A stretch of DNA of 64,000 nt, from positions 620,001-684,000 of the forward strand of contig JAKOGH010001195.1 in assembly GCA_024811115.1 (NCBI GenBank), given 5' to 3'. Source of the DNA: Terana coerulea (lineage: Eukaryota > Basidiomycota > Agaricomycetes > Polyporales > Phanerochaetaceae). The notes under the pieces were generated by a model. That model saw only the letters and a program-made list of their open reading frames with translations, had not been told where the DNA came from and ran no database searches. Below are positions 23,352 to 34,360 of this stretch, in pieces. The translations under genes were made by a program, and so were the position numbers. Every line of letters starts with the position of its first letter. Position 1 is the first letter of the stretch.

Positions 23352-24503
23352 CGCAGCAATAGCAGCCTCAATCTTCCGCTTCTCTTCCTCCGTCTTGGCC
23401 TCTCCAATCCGCTTTCCCCTGTCCTGCGTGATCTCATCCAGCACCTCGCGCGCACCAGTTTCAATCAGAATAGTAGCGAGCCGTGCCCCGAGTGCCTCCG
23501 CGTCGTCCACGCTCGAGACCTTCTCCTCCAGGGTGTGCTGGATATGTCGGTCGCCCGTCAGCGACGTCACGCAACCTGTGATCTTCAGCACGCCCGCCTG
23601 CGCGTCCTTCTCCTCGACGAGTGTCGTGTACGTGCCGACGGGCACGCTGCACCCGCTCCTCGAGCACGCGTAGCAGCGCGCGTTCAGCCGCACACCGCCA
23701 CTCGGTCTGCCAGTGCGTGATGGCGCGGCAAAGCTCGCGCGAGGCGGCGTCGCCGGCGCGGATCTCGATCGCGAGCGCGCCTTGGCCCACCGCGTAGTAC
23801 AGCTGCGGCGGGACGAGATCGGAGGAGATGCGATCTTGCCAGCCTACGCGCAGTACGCCGGCCTTCGCGAGGACGATAGCTGCATATGGGCTGTCTTCCG
23901 CATCGAGCTTAGAGAGTCGCGTGTCTCTATGAGATGTTACAGATTTGTATGGGCAAGTTTGGATTTGAGACGCACATGTTTCCTCGCTATATGCGGCTTG
24001 TCAGAGAAGAATGTTGAGGTAGAACTGCATACTCACGAGATCCTTGAAAACGAATTTCGGGAAGTGCCTCTTCAACTGCGCGACCCTCCGCACACTGCTT
24101 GTGCCCACCACCGACCCTTCCGGCAGATCCTCCAGAGTCTTGTACGGCAGCCCCTTCTTCACGATCAGAGAGTCAACCGGGTCCACTCTCTCCAGCACGC
24201 CGGCGATTTCGCAGCCCTCCGGGAGCACAGTCGGCACGTCCTTGTAGCAGTGCACGAGCATGTCCACGGCGCCCTCCCGGAGCGCGACCTCGAGCTCCTT
24301 CGTCCAAAGCGATTTCCCCCGAGCAAGTACAGAGCCTGCGATTTGTTGTGGTCTCCGCCTGTGGTCATGAACGATGTCTCGATATTCGTGGAGGGGAATG
24401 CGGCCTTCAATAAACCCTGGACCATGTACGTCTGGACCTGGGCTAGTTGCGATGCTCTCGACGCGAGGGTAAATTTGCGGTCTGCATCACTTGTTGAGGG
24501 CAT
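23352..24503 (-). CDS. HEM3: hydroxymethylbilane synthase (porphobilinogen deaminase), copy 1
   Basis: The enzyme joins four porphobilinogen units into hydroxymethylbilane in cytosolic heme synthesis. The start at 24503 gives [20 protein letters not shown], and [12 protein letters not shown] is the classic N-terminal motif. [32 protein letters not shown] and [16 protein letters not shown] follow. Two introns (about 23977-24032 and 23927-23973) flank a tiny exon completing [37 protein letters not shown] and the dipyrromethane-cofactor Cys in (G)[12 protein letters not shown] are present; the C terminus ends KIEAAIAA (stop 23349-23351). Two single-base breaks are seen: a short run at 24316-24320 (LLGG/KSLW) and 23655-23660 (just before the GCSVPV motif). 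A second, more intact copy lies 11 kb downstream with the same exon plan. Confidence 0.85.
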
Positions 24504-25133
24504 GGTTGCAGGAGAAAGCTAGGAGGGATGGAGGGGGTAGAAAGCCTCAGCGAGATATAAGGGCTTTTGAGAGCACATGTCGAGGGAGGGGATTGAGAAA
24601 GAGGTTGTCCGGCAAGTCCCGCGGGCCGTGCTTTGTGGGAGGACTCATTGCGAGCGAGCGGAGCGAGTGAGCATATTCCTAAGGGGGCTGAAGCGCTGAA
24701 GGCCGAACAAACCTGAACAAACATGTACAAATTCACAGCACGTAGCGCCCGTGCTTTTCAACATCGCTGGCGAAGTGAGAAATCTCCCTACAACGTGGCC
24801 AAATGTCACCCAAATCCTGGACTGCCTGCACCAATCGATAGGCATCGTTGAGCCGCGTATTTCTGTGTAGCTTTCATTGGGATGTGTGAGGGTACATGCA
24901 TGCTGCAGCGACTACAAGCCTCTGCCCTGCCCAAAAATCGCTGCATCAATAGGCGCCCACCTCTGCCGACAGGTCCCCGAACCTGACTCTTCCCCTACTT
25001 ATTCGCAGTACGGCAGTTCGCAGTCTCACAGGCCAGCGGTGTATCACAGCTCACATACTGATCAAGTCTCAGATTCAGCAGCTCGCGAGCACGTGGCGCG
25101 AACCGCGGAACTTACATGTTATGGTAGTCTCGT
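24504..25133. other. HEM3 copy 1 promoter side and spacer
   Basis: The first 130 bases are similar to the corresponding upstream region of HEM3 copy 2 (for example GGCAAGTCCCGCG at about 24612 and 35622), so the duplication included the promoter. Beyond about 24640 the similarity ends. No gene is supported in the remainder. Confidence 0.5.
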
Positions 25134-25182
25134 CCCCATACCCTCCTTCCGGATTTGGAAACTCCGTCAGGAGGGTCTGGCG
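25134..25182 (+). repeat. 49-base repeat, inverted match at 33117-33165
   Basis: The stretch starting CCCCATACCCTCCTTCC is the exact reverse complement of 33117-33165. It abuts the left end of the inverted-repeat element at 25175 and overlaps its first 8 bases. It is probably the remnant of a dispersed repeat. Confidence 0.75.
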
Positions 25183-25779
25183 TCTCACCAACGGCGGAGG
25201 GGGGGGGCGTTGCCTTTCTGACGGGCGCTTGGTCAACTTGAGACTCGAAGTTTGAATCCTGCACGCGCAACATCGAGGTATGCCTTAGCTGGCCTCACAA
25301 GTGGGATGCATGTATATATTTGTTATTTTTAAAATATAAATGCATGTTTTTGGTCCTTCCGTTGTTGCACAATTGCTGATGTTAGTCAGTTGGGCAAAAG
25401 TGAGCCGGCTGACTGCTTATGCCGTGAATACCAGTTCTTGATGCTTTTACATTGTTCAGGTATATGAAGTGACATTCTATATTTCATCTATATTCATTTC
25501 TTGGGAGCCTTCCGAACCAGAAGTGCTGAACACTGCAAAAGCAGTGAAGTCCACCAATCTCAGCCAGGAGCTTGTGCGGTCACTGTGGGATGAATATGCA
25601 GCATAATAGTCTCTTTAAATTACTCAAAATAGGAAATATATACAAGCATCACACTTGAGAAGCCAGCTAAGGCATACCTCGATGTTGCGCGTGCAGGATT
25701 CAAACTTCGAGTCTCAAGTTGACCAAGCGCCCGTCAGAAAGGCAACGCCCCCCCCTCCGCCGTTGGTGAGACGCCAGAC
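25175..25779. mobile_element. long terminal-inverted-repeat element (about 605 bp, 120-bp arms)
   Basis: The arms 25175-25294 and 25660-25779 are near-perfect inverted copies of about 120 bases, beginning GTCTGGCGTCTCACC and including a run of eight or nine G. The centre (about 365 bases) is AT-rich and has no open frame. No clear target-site duplication is seen. It has the form of a non-autonomous foldback or MITE-like element. Its right end touches the TA flanking the next element, so the two lie directly side by side. Confidence 0.75.
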
Positions 25780-25781
25780 TA

Positions 25782-26448
25782 GTGTTGCCGTGACTTGAAT
25801 TGAATTGACTGTGACTTGACTTTTGATGACTGATCCTTTTTGGGACAGTCAAGTCAAGTCAAGTCGTTCCCGATCAACTTGACTGCAACTTCAGTCGACT
25901 TCAGTCAGTCCCCGACAGACTTCAGAGTGAGTTCCGCAGCCTTTGAGCCACATACCTGTATTTTCGTGGTGGGTGAATGCTCTATGGATTACTCATGACG
26001 TATCCTAGTATCTCTACCTACATAGTATGGCTGCAGGGACGTGAAATTCGACTGCAAACGTCGGAGATGGCACCGGCTTCTCCATCAACGTGCGGCGCTA
26101 ATAATGCTGATCCGCGCACCAGCTCCCAATGGGCGCCTAAAGCTGACGTTCGCAGTCTCACTTGTTGCACGCTCTCGCGGCAGCAAAAGGGTATATAATA
26201 AATGACAGATGCATGAAAATGATGTTAAATGGGCTCAGCGAGTATTTTATCTCATTTGAGGGCCGTAAAGCACGATTTGCGCCAAGGGTGACCAGTACCT
26301 TCCAATTCGGGATGCAGTCGTGACTGCAGTCACAAGTCAAGTCGAAGCCGAGTCAAGCCGACGCACCAGCCAATGAATTGACGTGACTTGACTGCGGTGT
26401 GACTTGACTTTGATGACTTGCGACTTTCCAGTCAGGTCACGGCAACAC
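25782..26448. mobile_element. MITE with TA target-site duplication and subterminal GACTTGA repeats
   Basis: Ends are GTGTTGCCGTGACTTG and its diverged inverse, flanked by TA on both sides (25780-25781 and 26449-26450), as for Tc1/mariner-type elements. Both subterminal regions are packed with TGACTTGA / TCAAGTC units (for example TCAAGTCAAGTCAAGTC at about 25850 and TGACTTGACT at about 26390). There is no transposase in the 667 bases, so it depends on a source in trans. Confidence 0.8.
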
Positions 26449-26729
26449 TACACTGCCAAATGTCGCTTGGGCAGAAGCCAGATGGGCGCTTTCTGGGGAA
26501 GCCGCGCGGCCCGAAAGTGTGGCAGCCGCATCCTCAACGGCCAGATTCCGGCCAACCAATTTCGGTGGCCGCATTGTCCTGCGGCCGTGCACTCAAACCT
26601 CTGGATTCCACAAGTGCTTAGGGGCGGTATCTGCATCGCCGACCTTGGTGGATGCTGGGAGTGTTCTATGTGGTGAAAGTGGTTGCATTGGACAGAACTG
26701 TACATTACGCCAGTAAGCATACAAATTTA

Positions 26730-29700
26730 TCAGTTTAGACGTCTCCTCTTGCTCAAACGCGCAGAGTGTGCGCCCTCGGAAGCGTCAAGATCCATCTTTG
26801 AATCTTCAGACGCAGCCGCCACTGCATTGGCAGAGTCTTCTGCTGCCAGGTGCAGTGCACCACCCTCATCTGATTCTGACTCCTCCTCGCTCTCGCTCTC
26901 GTCCTCAAGCTCTTCTTCCCATGCACCTTCCTCTTCCGAATCAAATTCAGACTCAAGTTCACTCTCGTCACCCTCAATGTCCACCGCCGCTGCCGGCCGC
27001 CTCTCTCGTGGCGGCTGATCTAAGTCTCTGATTCCGAGGGTCGGCACTTGGCTGCTGCGTCTCTTGTGGTCCGGTTCCTGCGTCCACGTGGTCGCTTGTC
27101 TCTTGCTCGGATCCAGCTGCCTTGGCTTTCTTCTTTGCTTCCCTTCTACGACGTGTCTCCTTTCGTTTCCCTTCATTTGTGGCACGCAACCTGCCGGCTT
27201 GTTCAACGTGCTTCGCGTGCCGGTCAGAGTAAACCGCGACTGGTATGGTCAGTTTTCGTTTGACCACTCTTCGTATAAGGTGTGCGTTGTGGTAAGCACT
27301 TGTGTTGATTATGAATCGGTCTGTTACTGAGTACTGGTGCTCCCAGTACCGTTCCTCACGGCCGGATTCAGTGCGCTCTTGCATGATTGCGCGGACACCG
27401 GTAGCGGCACATCCCGCGCTCTTGCAGTCATGTTGTGTGTTGAAGGTGAAATGAACATTCTGACACAAACCAAGTAAGTTCTACATGTCAAACTGGGTTA
27501 GAAATGCCGCTCACCGTGGCTGGAACAATCAGATATTTGGTCTTCTCATCAAGACGAGTTAAATACGGCATGTTGAAGATCGGATGACGCCTTGATGCTA
27601 CATCAAAACGTCAAGCACCACGAGAACCTCACTTGTGTTAGGTGATATGAGTATGGACTCGATTCTGCCCGCAACTGACATATTTGCCTAGATAATCATC
27701 AGGAAATTATATGTATCAGCCAGGATATGGTAGGTGCATGATCAAAACGTACCGCTGTTACTGACGGGCGTAAAAATCCAGCTTCCATATGTGCATACCT
27801 CGCCAGTTTGGGAGATACACGACCTCCCGTTAATCCAGGTTGAACTTGCATCAAAGGAAGCAAAATTCGACGCTAGGCTGGCCGTCTTAGAGGCCGATAG
27901 GCAAAACTGGGTATGTGCTTTCGCCCTTCTTGAAGCGGGACTCGCTTAGCTGACCCTTGGATTTGTGTCAGCAAAGGAATTCCTGTATATCAAGCGAATG
28001 GCACGTACCTCGGGACTTCCTGCTTCGGAGGAGTCCATCCAATAAGGCATTGAAGTGTCGGCTGCGTTTGCAAGTAGTCTCTCACTCCCCACCCAGCGCG
28101 CGCCCAATCAGATGTCACCGTGCTGTGTTCATCTGGCAAACCCTCTGCCGGTGCTGTCGGCCAGTAGCCACCGGTCAGTCGATGCTTGAAGGACTCTTGA
28201 TCAGCGAGCTGAACAGCAATGTCACGGCTGGGTGCGAGGTGATTGGAGTAAATGGAGCAGCCACGGAAAACACCATTGTAACACTCGAAGGCTTCAGTCG
28301 ACACTCCGACAAGGGACGCAAAACGTAAAGCGTCGCCTCGAATGTGCGTTCCTAAGTGTAATTTGATCTTGCTGACGACCTTGCTTGGGTCAATTTCTGC
28401 AAAGAGATCCAGCACATTTGCAACTGCGGTGTCAATATCGTCCTAGAGCATGATGAGCAGGAGTCATTGAAAGAAGACTTGAGAGAATACGCACAAGATA
28501 TTGATCTTGATTGCGAATTTCAGGGAACCATAGCAATGCTGAGAGGTCCCCAATAGATAGCCATAGTTGTAGACAGAGCGGCGAGACCATGTCATAGATG
28601 TGGAATGGAATAGTCTGTACAACCGTCTTGGGTCTGTCGACCAATCAGAGAGTTGGCGTACTGCATGATATAGTTCGATCGGATGGCTTGAATAGATAGG
28701 CCCTTCACGTCCGTTGCCTGAAGTCGCATTGCATATGTTTGCTTCTGCTCAGCTGTCCATGAAGTGTGAGTCAGATGCCAGGCATACTTCACGATGCCGA
28801 GAAGAATGGTGTGTAAGATCTCAATCGGCGTGTCCTTCGTTGGATCGAAGCCCTTGAGATTGAAGAACGGACTGTAGATCTTGTCCTTATTTTCTTTGAC
28901 CCAGGGCTAGAAGTTCGTCTCGTATGGATTCCGGAGTACGATTCCGATCTTCTTTCTTCATATTTCGAGCACGTTCTAAGAGTTGGTCAATCCAGTACTG
29001 GGTGTACGCGTCCTTAACACCTGTTTTGGTCTGCATTTCCTTGATACGTTGCGCAACTCCCAGACAGGCTGCTGCAACTTGGTTCTCGAGCTCAGCTAAG
29101 ATCCTGTCCTTTGTCCGAGGTGTGCCTGGTTCAAATAGCTTATGGAACCCTTCGTTGCTCTCCTTCTCCCGGTCGGTACCACCAGCGTCGCACTTGCGGC
29201 AGAACAGATTGCCACCACCTCCAATGTGCGCAGAGATTTCGCTCTGCATAGGATTGTCGGACGGCCCTGCATTGACAAAAATGCGAAAGCGAATGTTCTC
29301 GCCAGATACGCCGTCACGAACAACCACGGGCTTCGTGTGTGTTGCTTCAACAGCTTGCTTGAAAGCCATGAATTGTTCAGATATGGTGGCATTCGGGGGA
29401 TGTTGAAACGAAGTGTGTGTGAAATTCCTGCTGCAAAACCTCTCGAGGCAAGTTGCGGTGGGTAATGTATGAATTCCAATGTTTGTTCCACGACTTCGAC
29501 CGGTTGCCAGAAACATCGTCTCCGAAGTAGTCAACAAAACTCGTATATAACGGGTCCCCTTGTGCTACTTCACGGAGGGGGTTAGGCATCTTCTCCGGAT
29601 AACCCCAAGCTTTCACTCGTTCTAACGCCAAAATATTTCGATAAGAGAGGATTTACGCAGTGAGAATATAGCTTACCATTCCACCGAGGGCGCTTTCCTC

Positions 29701-31307
29701 CTGTTCAAGATCATAGAAGTTCTTCGAGCTTCCTGGCTTCGATGAATATAGATTCACCATCGTGAATGGTAGCAACTCCCTAATGAACACTTAGAACATG
29801 ATAAGCAGTATTATGACGAGCAGTACGTACGTTCTGGTCTGTTGTGACCTCCCACACGCCTGCATGAACTTCACCATTGCTTGTCACCCAGCCGAAGGGG
29901 ATGACCAGCTGGCCATCGTGCATTTGGGCCAGTTCATCGACATAATAGTGTCGGCCGTCCCCGGCATCATACATGGGACTTAGGGCATCCAGATCCATCT
30001 CATGTCGCCATTTCTTCGCATGCCAAACTTCTTGAATGCCGTCATGTGGTACTTCCGGATAGACATGGATCAGTGGTCGAGTCATTGGATTTGACCAGTC
30101 CTGGCTTCTACTTGAGCACAAAGATCCGATAACAATGCACAAAAACACTGACTCACCTGGGCAATAATGCTGCGAGGATCATTGATATAGAAGACATTTC
30201 CGAGGGCAGATTCACACTTGATAGTTGGAATTCCGGCGCCCTGACGGATGGCCTTCTGAGTTTTACGGAGTCGGTCGAAGAGACGGCACGTCAGCGGGCC
30301 CCAGTTTCCTTGAGAACCCAGAGAAGCACACGCATAAGGGAACTAGATATGCGTAGGTGGGGGAGGTTGTCAATGGCATCAAGAAGGAACATCTAGACAT
30401 ATGTCAGAATTGAGAGAAACGCTTGAGACCTCGGCACAAAGCACTCACTGTCTTTGTTCCATAAGGTGCCCACTGGGACGTGGTGGTATTGCTAGTAGCA
30501 CTCGAAAAATCCCCTGGAAGCTCATGCTGAACTGCTTCCTCAACGTCGGCATGGTAGATGTCTGTAAACCATTCTGTTAATCTTTGAAGTCGCGTTAGAT
30601 ATTGCACAGAATCGAGACTGACGGGTATTAGCTAGTAGCTCGGATAGTAAGTCGTCCTCTTGGTCTTCACCTAGGAGATCTTCGTCTGACTCGTTCACAC
30701 TTACTCCAAGGTCGCGCGCTGCGTTGCGAGAGTCGGAGAAGTCCGACGTGGTCTGGCGAGTTCTCGCAGCAGGCGGCGCTCTGCAAGGACTGACGCCTCT
30801 TTGGGATCGGGCGCCAGCGTCAAACTCTGCACGCATGTGGATCTGCGTTGAACGCCGCCCACATCTCTTCCTCTGCTGCACCCATCGTTCTCTTGGGCTT
30901 CTCCACTGTCTCCTTTGGAATATTGATGGCGGCAAGAGCAGATGGTTGCATACCGCGCTGCTCCTCTTCACGAGTAAGTCGGCGGTTTACTGCTGCAAGC
31001 CTTGCTTGCCTGTGCTCATATTCCTTCGCAGCAGCGAGATGTCCTTTTCCTTCGAATGCGCAGTGAGGCTGCTCCTCTGCATCCATGAACCACTCTCTTC
31101 AGGTGAGCAAATCGAGCATTGCACCTCCTTTTCATCCGGAGAAACTCTGACAACTACTCGGTTATCAGCATAACTTGGACGCAGTGTGAAGAACTGCCGA
31201 CATACATTCGGGGCAACGTCTTGCGCGATGGCGGCATCGAGATGGTCTCGGATGGGTGAGCGTGGTGTGTGGCAGTCTGGACTGACATGCAACCATTGCT
31301 GAAACAA
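26730..31307 (-). CDS. large transposon-like protein of the Agaricomycete multi-copy family
   Basis: This protein type is repeated many times in mushroom genomes and behaves like part of a mobile element; its chemistry is not established. Reading 5' to 3' on the minus strand: an N-terminal region with a possible zinc finger ([20 protein letters not shown], about 31100); a Glu/Asp-rich linker (about 30650); [20 protein letters not shown] (about 30580); [20 protein letters not shown] and [20 protein letters not shown] (29.85-30.1 kb); [20 protein letters not shown] (about 29200); [19 protein letters not shown] (about 29000); [20 protein letters not shown] (about 28600); [20 protein letters not shown] (about 28240); then a C-terminal [10 protein letters not shown] zinc-like segment (about 27420) and an acidic tail ending SKRRRLN. 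At least eight introns are needed. Start and intactness are uncertain. Confidence 0.7.
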
Positions 31308-31432
31308 TGGTCTTGAACTGTGGCCACAGTGATCGCGACCATCCAGTGGCCTCAGAACAAATGGCCTCTCTGAACATTTAAAGACGCGTTGAATCCTTTC
31401 CTTCCGCTTCGCTCTTCTTCGCTCCTCTCATC

Positions 31433-32696
31433 ATGCCCTCCACCAACTTTTCAACCCAATTCCTCGAATTTGCCAACGAGAAGTCCGACGACGAGGACAT
31501 TCTGCCTCCTCCTGTCTTAGGCAAACGGCGACGTGAGGCAAATAACAATGGCGAGGGCGACAGCAACGGCAATGAAGGCGAGGATGAAGGAGAAGAAGAA
31601 GATGAACTTGAAGACAACCCTGGTCGTCCCGCTAAACAGGAACTATGTTGAGTATGCTCGCAAGCTTGTTGCCAAACTCAAGCTCGCGAACCGACCTCGC
31701 CAAAGACTTCGTAACTTTCGCTGCTGTATGTTGAATACATTGACTCACCATGGATGTTCTTCTAATCATGCATATCAGGATCCGGCCATCATACGCGAGC
31801 TTAAAAATTATGCAATCAATCTTGCAGTGCTGCAGAGGCTGGATGCTGTTCTCACAAATGAGCAGAAGGCCCCATGGGAGCCGTCTGACGACCTTGTGGT
31901 ATGTCCTCTACCATCTTGTTTGTCCTGGACATGTTATGCTGACTGTATGTCTAGGTCAATGTTTGAAGCTACGGTCTAGGTGTCCTGCTGTCCAGCCGGC
32001 TTCCGTCGTACAAGGGTACAATTATCAACAACCACGTTGGGGTGTGTTTCGGTTGATCACCATATTCTATGTTCATTACTCACCATCGGCCCAGAACATC
32101 CTCAAAGAAATTCGCGGTTTGACATGCCAGCCAACATTGAACGTAAATCCGGCTCAGTGGAAGAAGGTCATGAAGCTCGTCAAGACCGAGCTTACCGAGC
32201 ATCGCTCGTCTATCGAAGCTAGTGCGTTCATGGTTCCTCTTTGCCGTGTGCATATCACTCATATGTGCTACAGCTTCAGCGATAGCGTGGAAGGACCCAA
32301 TGAGGAGCACATGCCCATCTACGATCTCACAAAGGCCATCTGTGCAGATAGCTCGTGCGAACCTTCAGCTCACGCTGTGCGCTAGGATCTCACTGATGGT
32401 ATGTGGTAAATTATTTGTCTCGTTCATGTCCTGATAACCTTCGCCCTTCACTCCGTTAGCGCAAATGCTATGTCGCCAATACCGGTCGTGACTTCTGGGA
32501 TTACCTCAATGACCAGCTCGGAGGGATACGTGACGCTGCTCAAGGCAACGATAAGAAAGTGAAGAAGATTTTTGCCAAGATCCTCAAGGACGATGATCAG
32601 ACTCACGGTGCTGGTAGTGGTAGTGCAGACGAGATTCCGACGCATACCCCCGAGTGGCAGCAAACTGTAGATGATTTCATTGATGGTGTAGCATAG
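31433..32696 (+). CDS. companion gene of the transposon-like protein, possibly degraded
   Basis: The gene is divergent from the large transposon-like gene, with about 125 bases between the putative starts. The start MPSTNFSTQFLEFANEKSDD is followed by a nuclear-localisation-like KRRREANN and an acidic run. NYVEYARKLVAKLKLANRPR, IIRELKNYAINLAVLQRLDA, a short segment RGLTCQPTLNVNPAQWKKVM and the C-terminal FWDYLNDQLGGIRDAAQGND ... DDQTHG follow across several introns. The C-terminal FW..L...L..IR pattern recurs in many Agaricomycete proteins of unknown function often near mobile DNA. The frame breaks once at the AAA run 31634-31636 and the splice near 31727-31795 is not clean, so this may be a decaying copy. 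A regulatory or DNA-binding partner of the element is possible but unproven. Confidence 0.55.
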
Positions 32697-33116
32697 ATGT
32701 ATATTGCTGTTTATCTGGAATGTATTTGTTATCTACTGAATACTGTGTGATAAATATTGCTATCGCTGTACATGAACACTGGTTGCATGGTGTGATGTCC
32801 AACAGCATGCGCCCCAATATGCCTCATGTCTCTGTCTCGAATCACTGTCATGCAGCCATACCTCACCCTGGACCTCAGATGTCCGACATCACATCTTGTA
32901 ACTGGTCACGCAGTCGGGTAGCAACTACCTGGGTTCTCATGACAGCTTCCGGCCAGAGGATAGAGCTGGTTTCCAGACAGTCTGGATCTGCTGTGGTGCT
33001 ATATGCGAAAAACTCTGGCGGCCGGGCGGCTGGCGAGGAGTGTCCTGGGCGTCAAAATCTGGAGGCCTGGAGACAACCTCCGTCTGGCGACCACACCTAG
33101 GATCTCCCGCAGTGTA

Positions 33117-33165
33117 CGCCAGACCCTCCTGACGGAGTTTCCAAATCCGGAAGGAGGGTATGGGG
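33117..33165 (-). repeat. 49-base repeat, inverted match of 25134-25182
   Basis: This is the exact reverse complement of 25134-25182. Here it lies 20 bases before the first of three consecutive MITEs. Confidence 0.75.
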
Positions 33166-33185
33166 CAGACTACATCCGAACATTA

Positions 33186-33396
33186 GGGCATTTTGGCAGC
33201 CGGGATATATCCATGCCCATATCAGGAAGGCTGCCTAAAAGAGACGCTATCACGGCGGAACCCGAGGCAGACTCCCTGGGCGCCCTGCCTCACCCCACAG
33301 ACCAATAGGAGCGCACCCTCAGATGCTGCGGTGATGGCAACCTCTTTAGGAAGCCTTCCTAAAAGGGCATGGATATATCCCGGTGCCAAAATGCCC
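33186..33396. mobile_element. MITE D1 (211 bp), TA target duplication
   Basis: Terminal repeats begin GGGCATTTTGGC and end GCCAAAATGCCC, extending inward through a GGATATATCC block. It is flanked by TA at 33184-33185 and 33397-33398. No coding capacity. Confidence 0.8.
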
Positions 33397-33401
33397 TATT
33401 A

Positions 33402-33610
33402 GGGACTTTTGGCACCGGAATATATTCCGGCCCAATTTGGTAGCCACCCAAAAAGGTTGCTATCACGGCGGGACCCGAGGTTGGAGCCCCGCTAACTGAG
33501 GGACCAATGGGGGCGTGTACCTTGGATCCCGCCGTGATGGCTGTTGATGCGAGCCGTTTTAGGAGGCATACCAAATGAGGACCGGAATATATTCCGGTGC
33601 CAAAAGTCCC
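33402..33610. mobile_element. MITE D2 (209 bp), TA target duplication
   Basis: Terminal repeats GGGACTTTTGGC / GCCAAAAGTCCC with an internal CCGGAATATATTCCGG palindrome at both ends; flanking TA at 33400-33401 and 33611-33612. Ends and interior (ATCACGGCGG) relate it to D1, three bases away. Confidence 0.8.
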
Positions 33611-33636
33611 TATTGACAGCTAGATGGCTTTACTTA

Positions 33637-34250
33637 CAGCACCTTTTGAAATTATACGGAATCGCGCTCGAGCTCTCGCGGCGGGCGCTTTATCCGGGTG
33701 TTGCCGGGATTGGATGTACGCGCCGTATATAGCACTGCGATCATAGGCAAGGCTAGGCCCATTGCTCACTCCGGCTTGTCAGTGACCGTACGCACCAAGA
33801 AATACAAACAGCTACTTCTAATTGACATAATAGGATAATAGGCATAGCTTACATTAACAAAAGTGCTGCAGATTTTGAATACCAAGGGCTTTTAGCCCTT
33901 TAATTACCCTACAGCCTCACGCCAATCAGTGCCAACCTCGTGCAGTCAGTTAACTATGCGAGAAACTATGCGAGATGTGTGTTTTCATGGCTAATGTGAT
34001 CACACCAATGCTAAGAATATAAGACACAGAAGTCCGAGGCTCATAAGATACATTTTCAAGCAAATGTGAGTAATGTAACTGAGGTTCACGGTGGTTGACC
34101 AAGATTCGAAAGGCTGCCGGCTCAGGCTATGAAGGGATGCCGGTGATGCCATTACCACATATGGTGGTTACATCAGAGCCCGGCAACGCCTGGGGAGAGC
34201 GCCCGTCGCGAGAGCTCGAGGGCGATTCCGTATAATTTCAAAAGGTGCTG
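33637..34250. mobile_element. MITE E, copy 1 (614 bp), TA target duplication
   Basis: Terminal repeats of about 50 bases begin CAGCACCTTTTGAAATTATA and are flanked by TA (33635-33636 and 34251-34252). A copy of about the same length and order lies at 54452-55057. Internal sequence is non-coding and AT-rich. It ends about 110 bases from the stop of HEM3 copy 2. Confidence 0.88.
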
Positions 34251-34360
34251 TAATGTGCTAGAATCATTCGGGTGGTCATATTTGGTCTACAAAAATGCCT
34301 TGTTACTACACACTTTCTTGCTATGTCTACTTGTTATTCCTGCGAGCACATAAGAATAAA

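Larger units (their letters stand above)
26730..32696. mobile_element. probable composite element: two divergent transposon-like genes
   Basis: Both genes belong to families that are multi-copy in Agaricomycetes and share one short central promoter region. No matching terminal inverted repeats or target duplication could be found at either side, so the limits given are only those of the genes. Confidence 0.4.

Noticed and set aside
23713..24522. A 269-codon plus-strand open frame across HEM3 copy 1.
   Set aside because: Antisense shadow of a conserved enzyme; it is absent as an open frame in copy 2.
25224..25287. A tRNA-like gene in the inverted-repeat arm (GTTTGAATCCTGC resembles a B box, and AACTT...AAGTT could be an anticodon stem).
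   Set aside because: The loop has eight bases, the acceptor stem mispairs after five bases and no D arm fits. It is present in both arms as part of the element.
26730..31307. Assigning the large protein to a named class such as Plavaka/CACTA or KDZ.
   Set aside because: The readable segments do not show the signature motifs of those transposases clearly enough; only membership in a repeated Agaricomycete family is supported.
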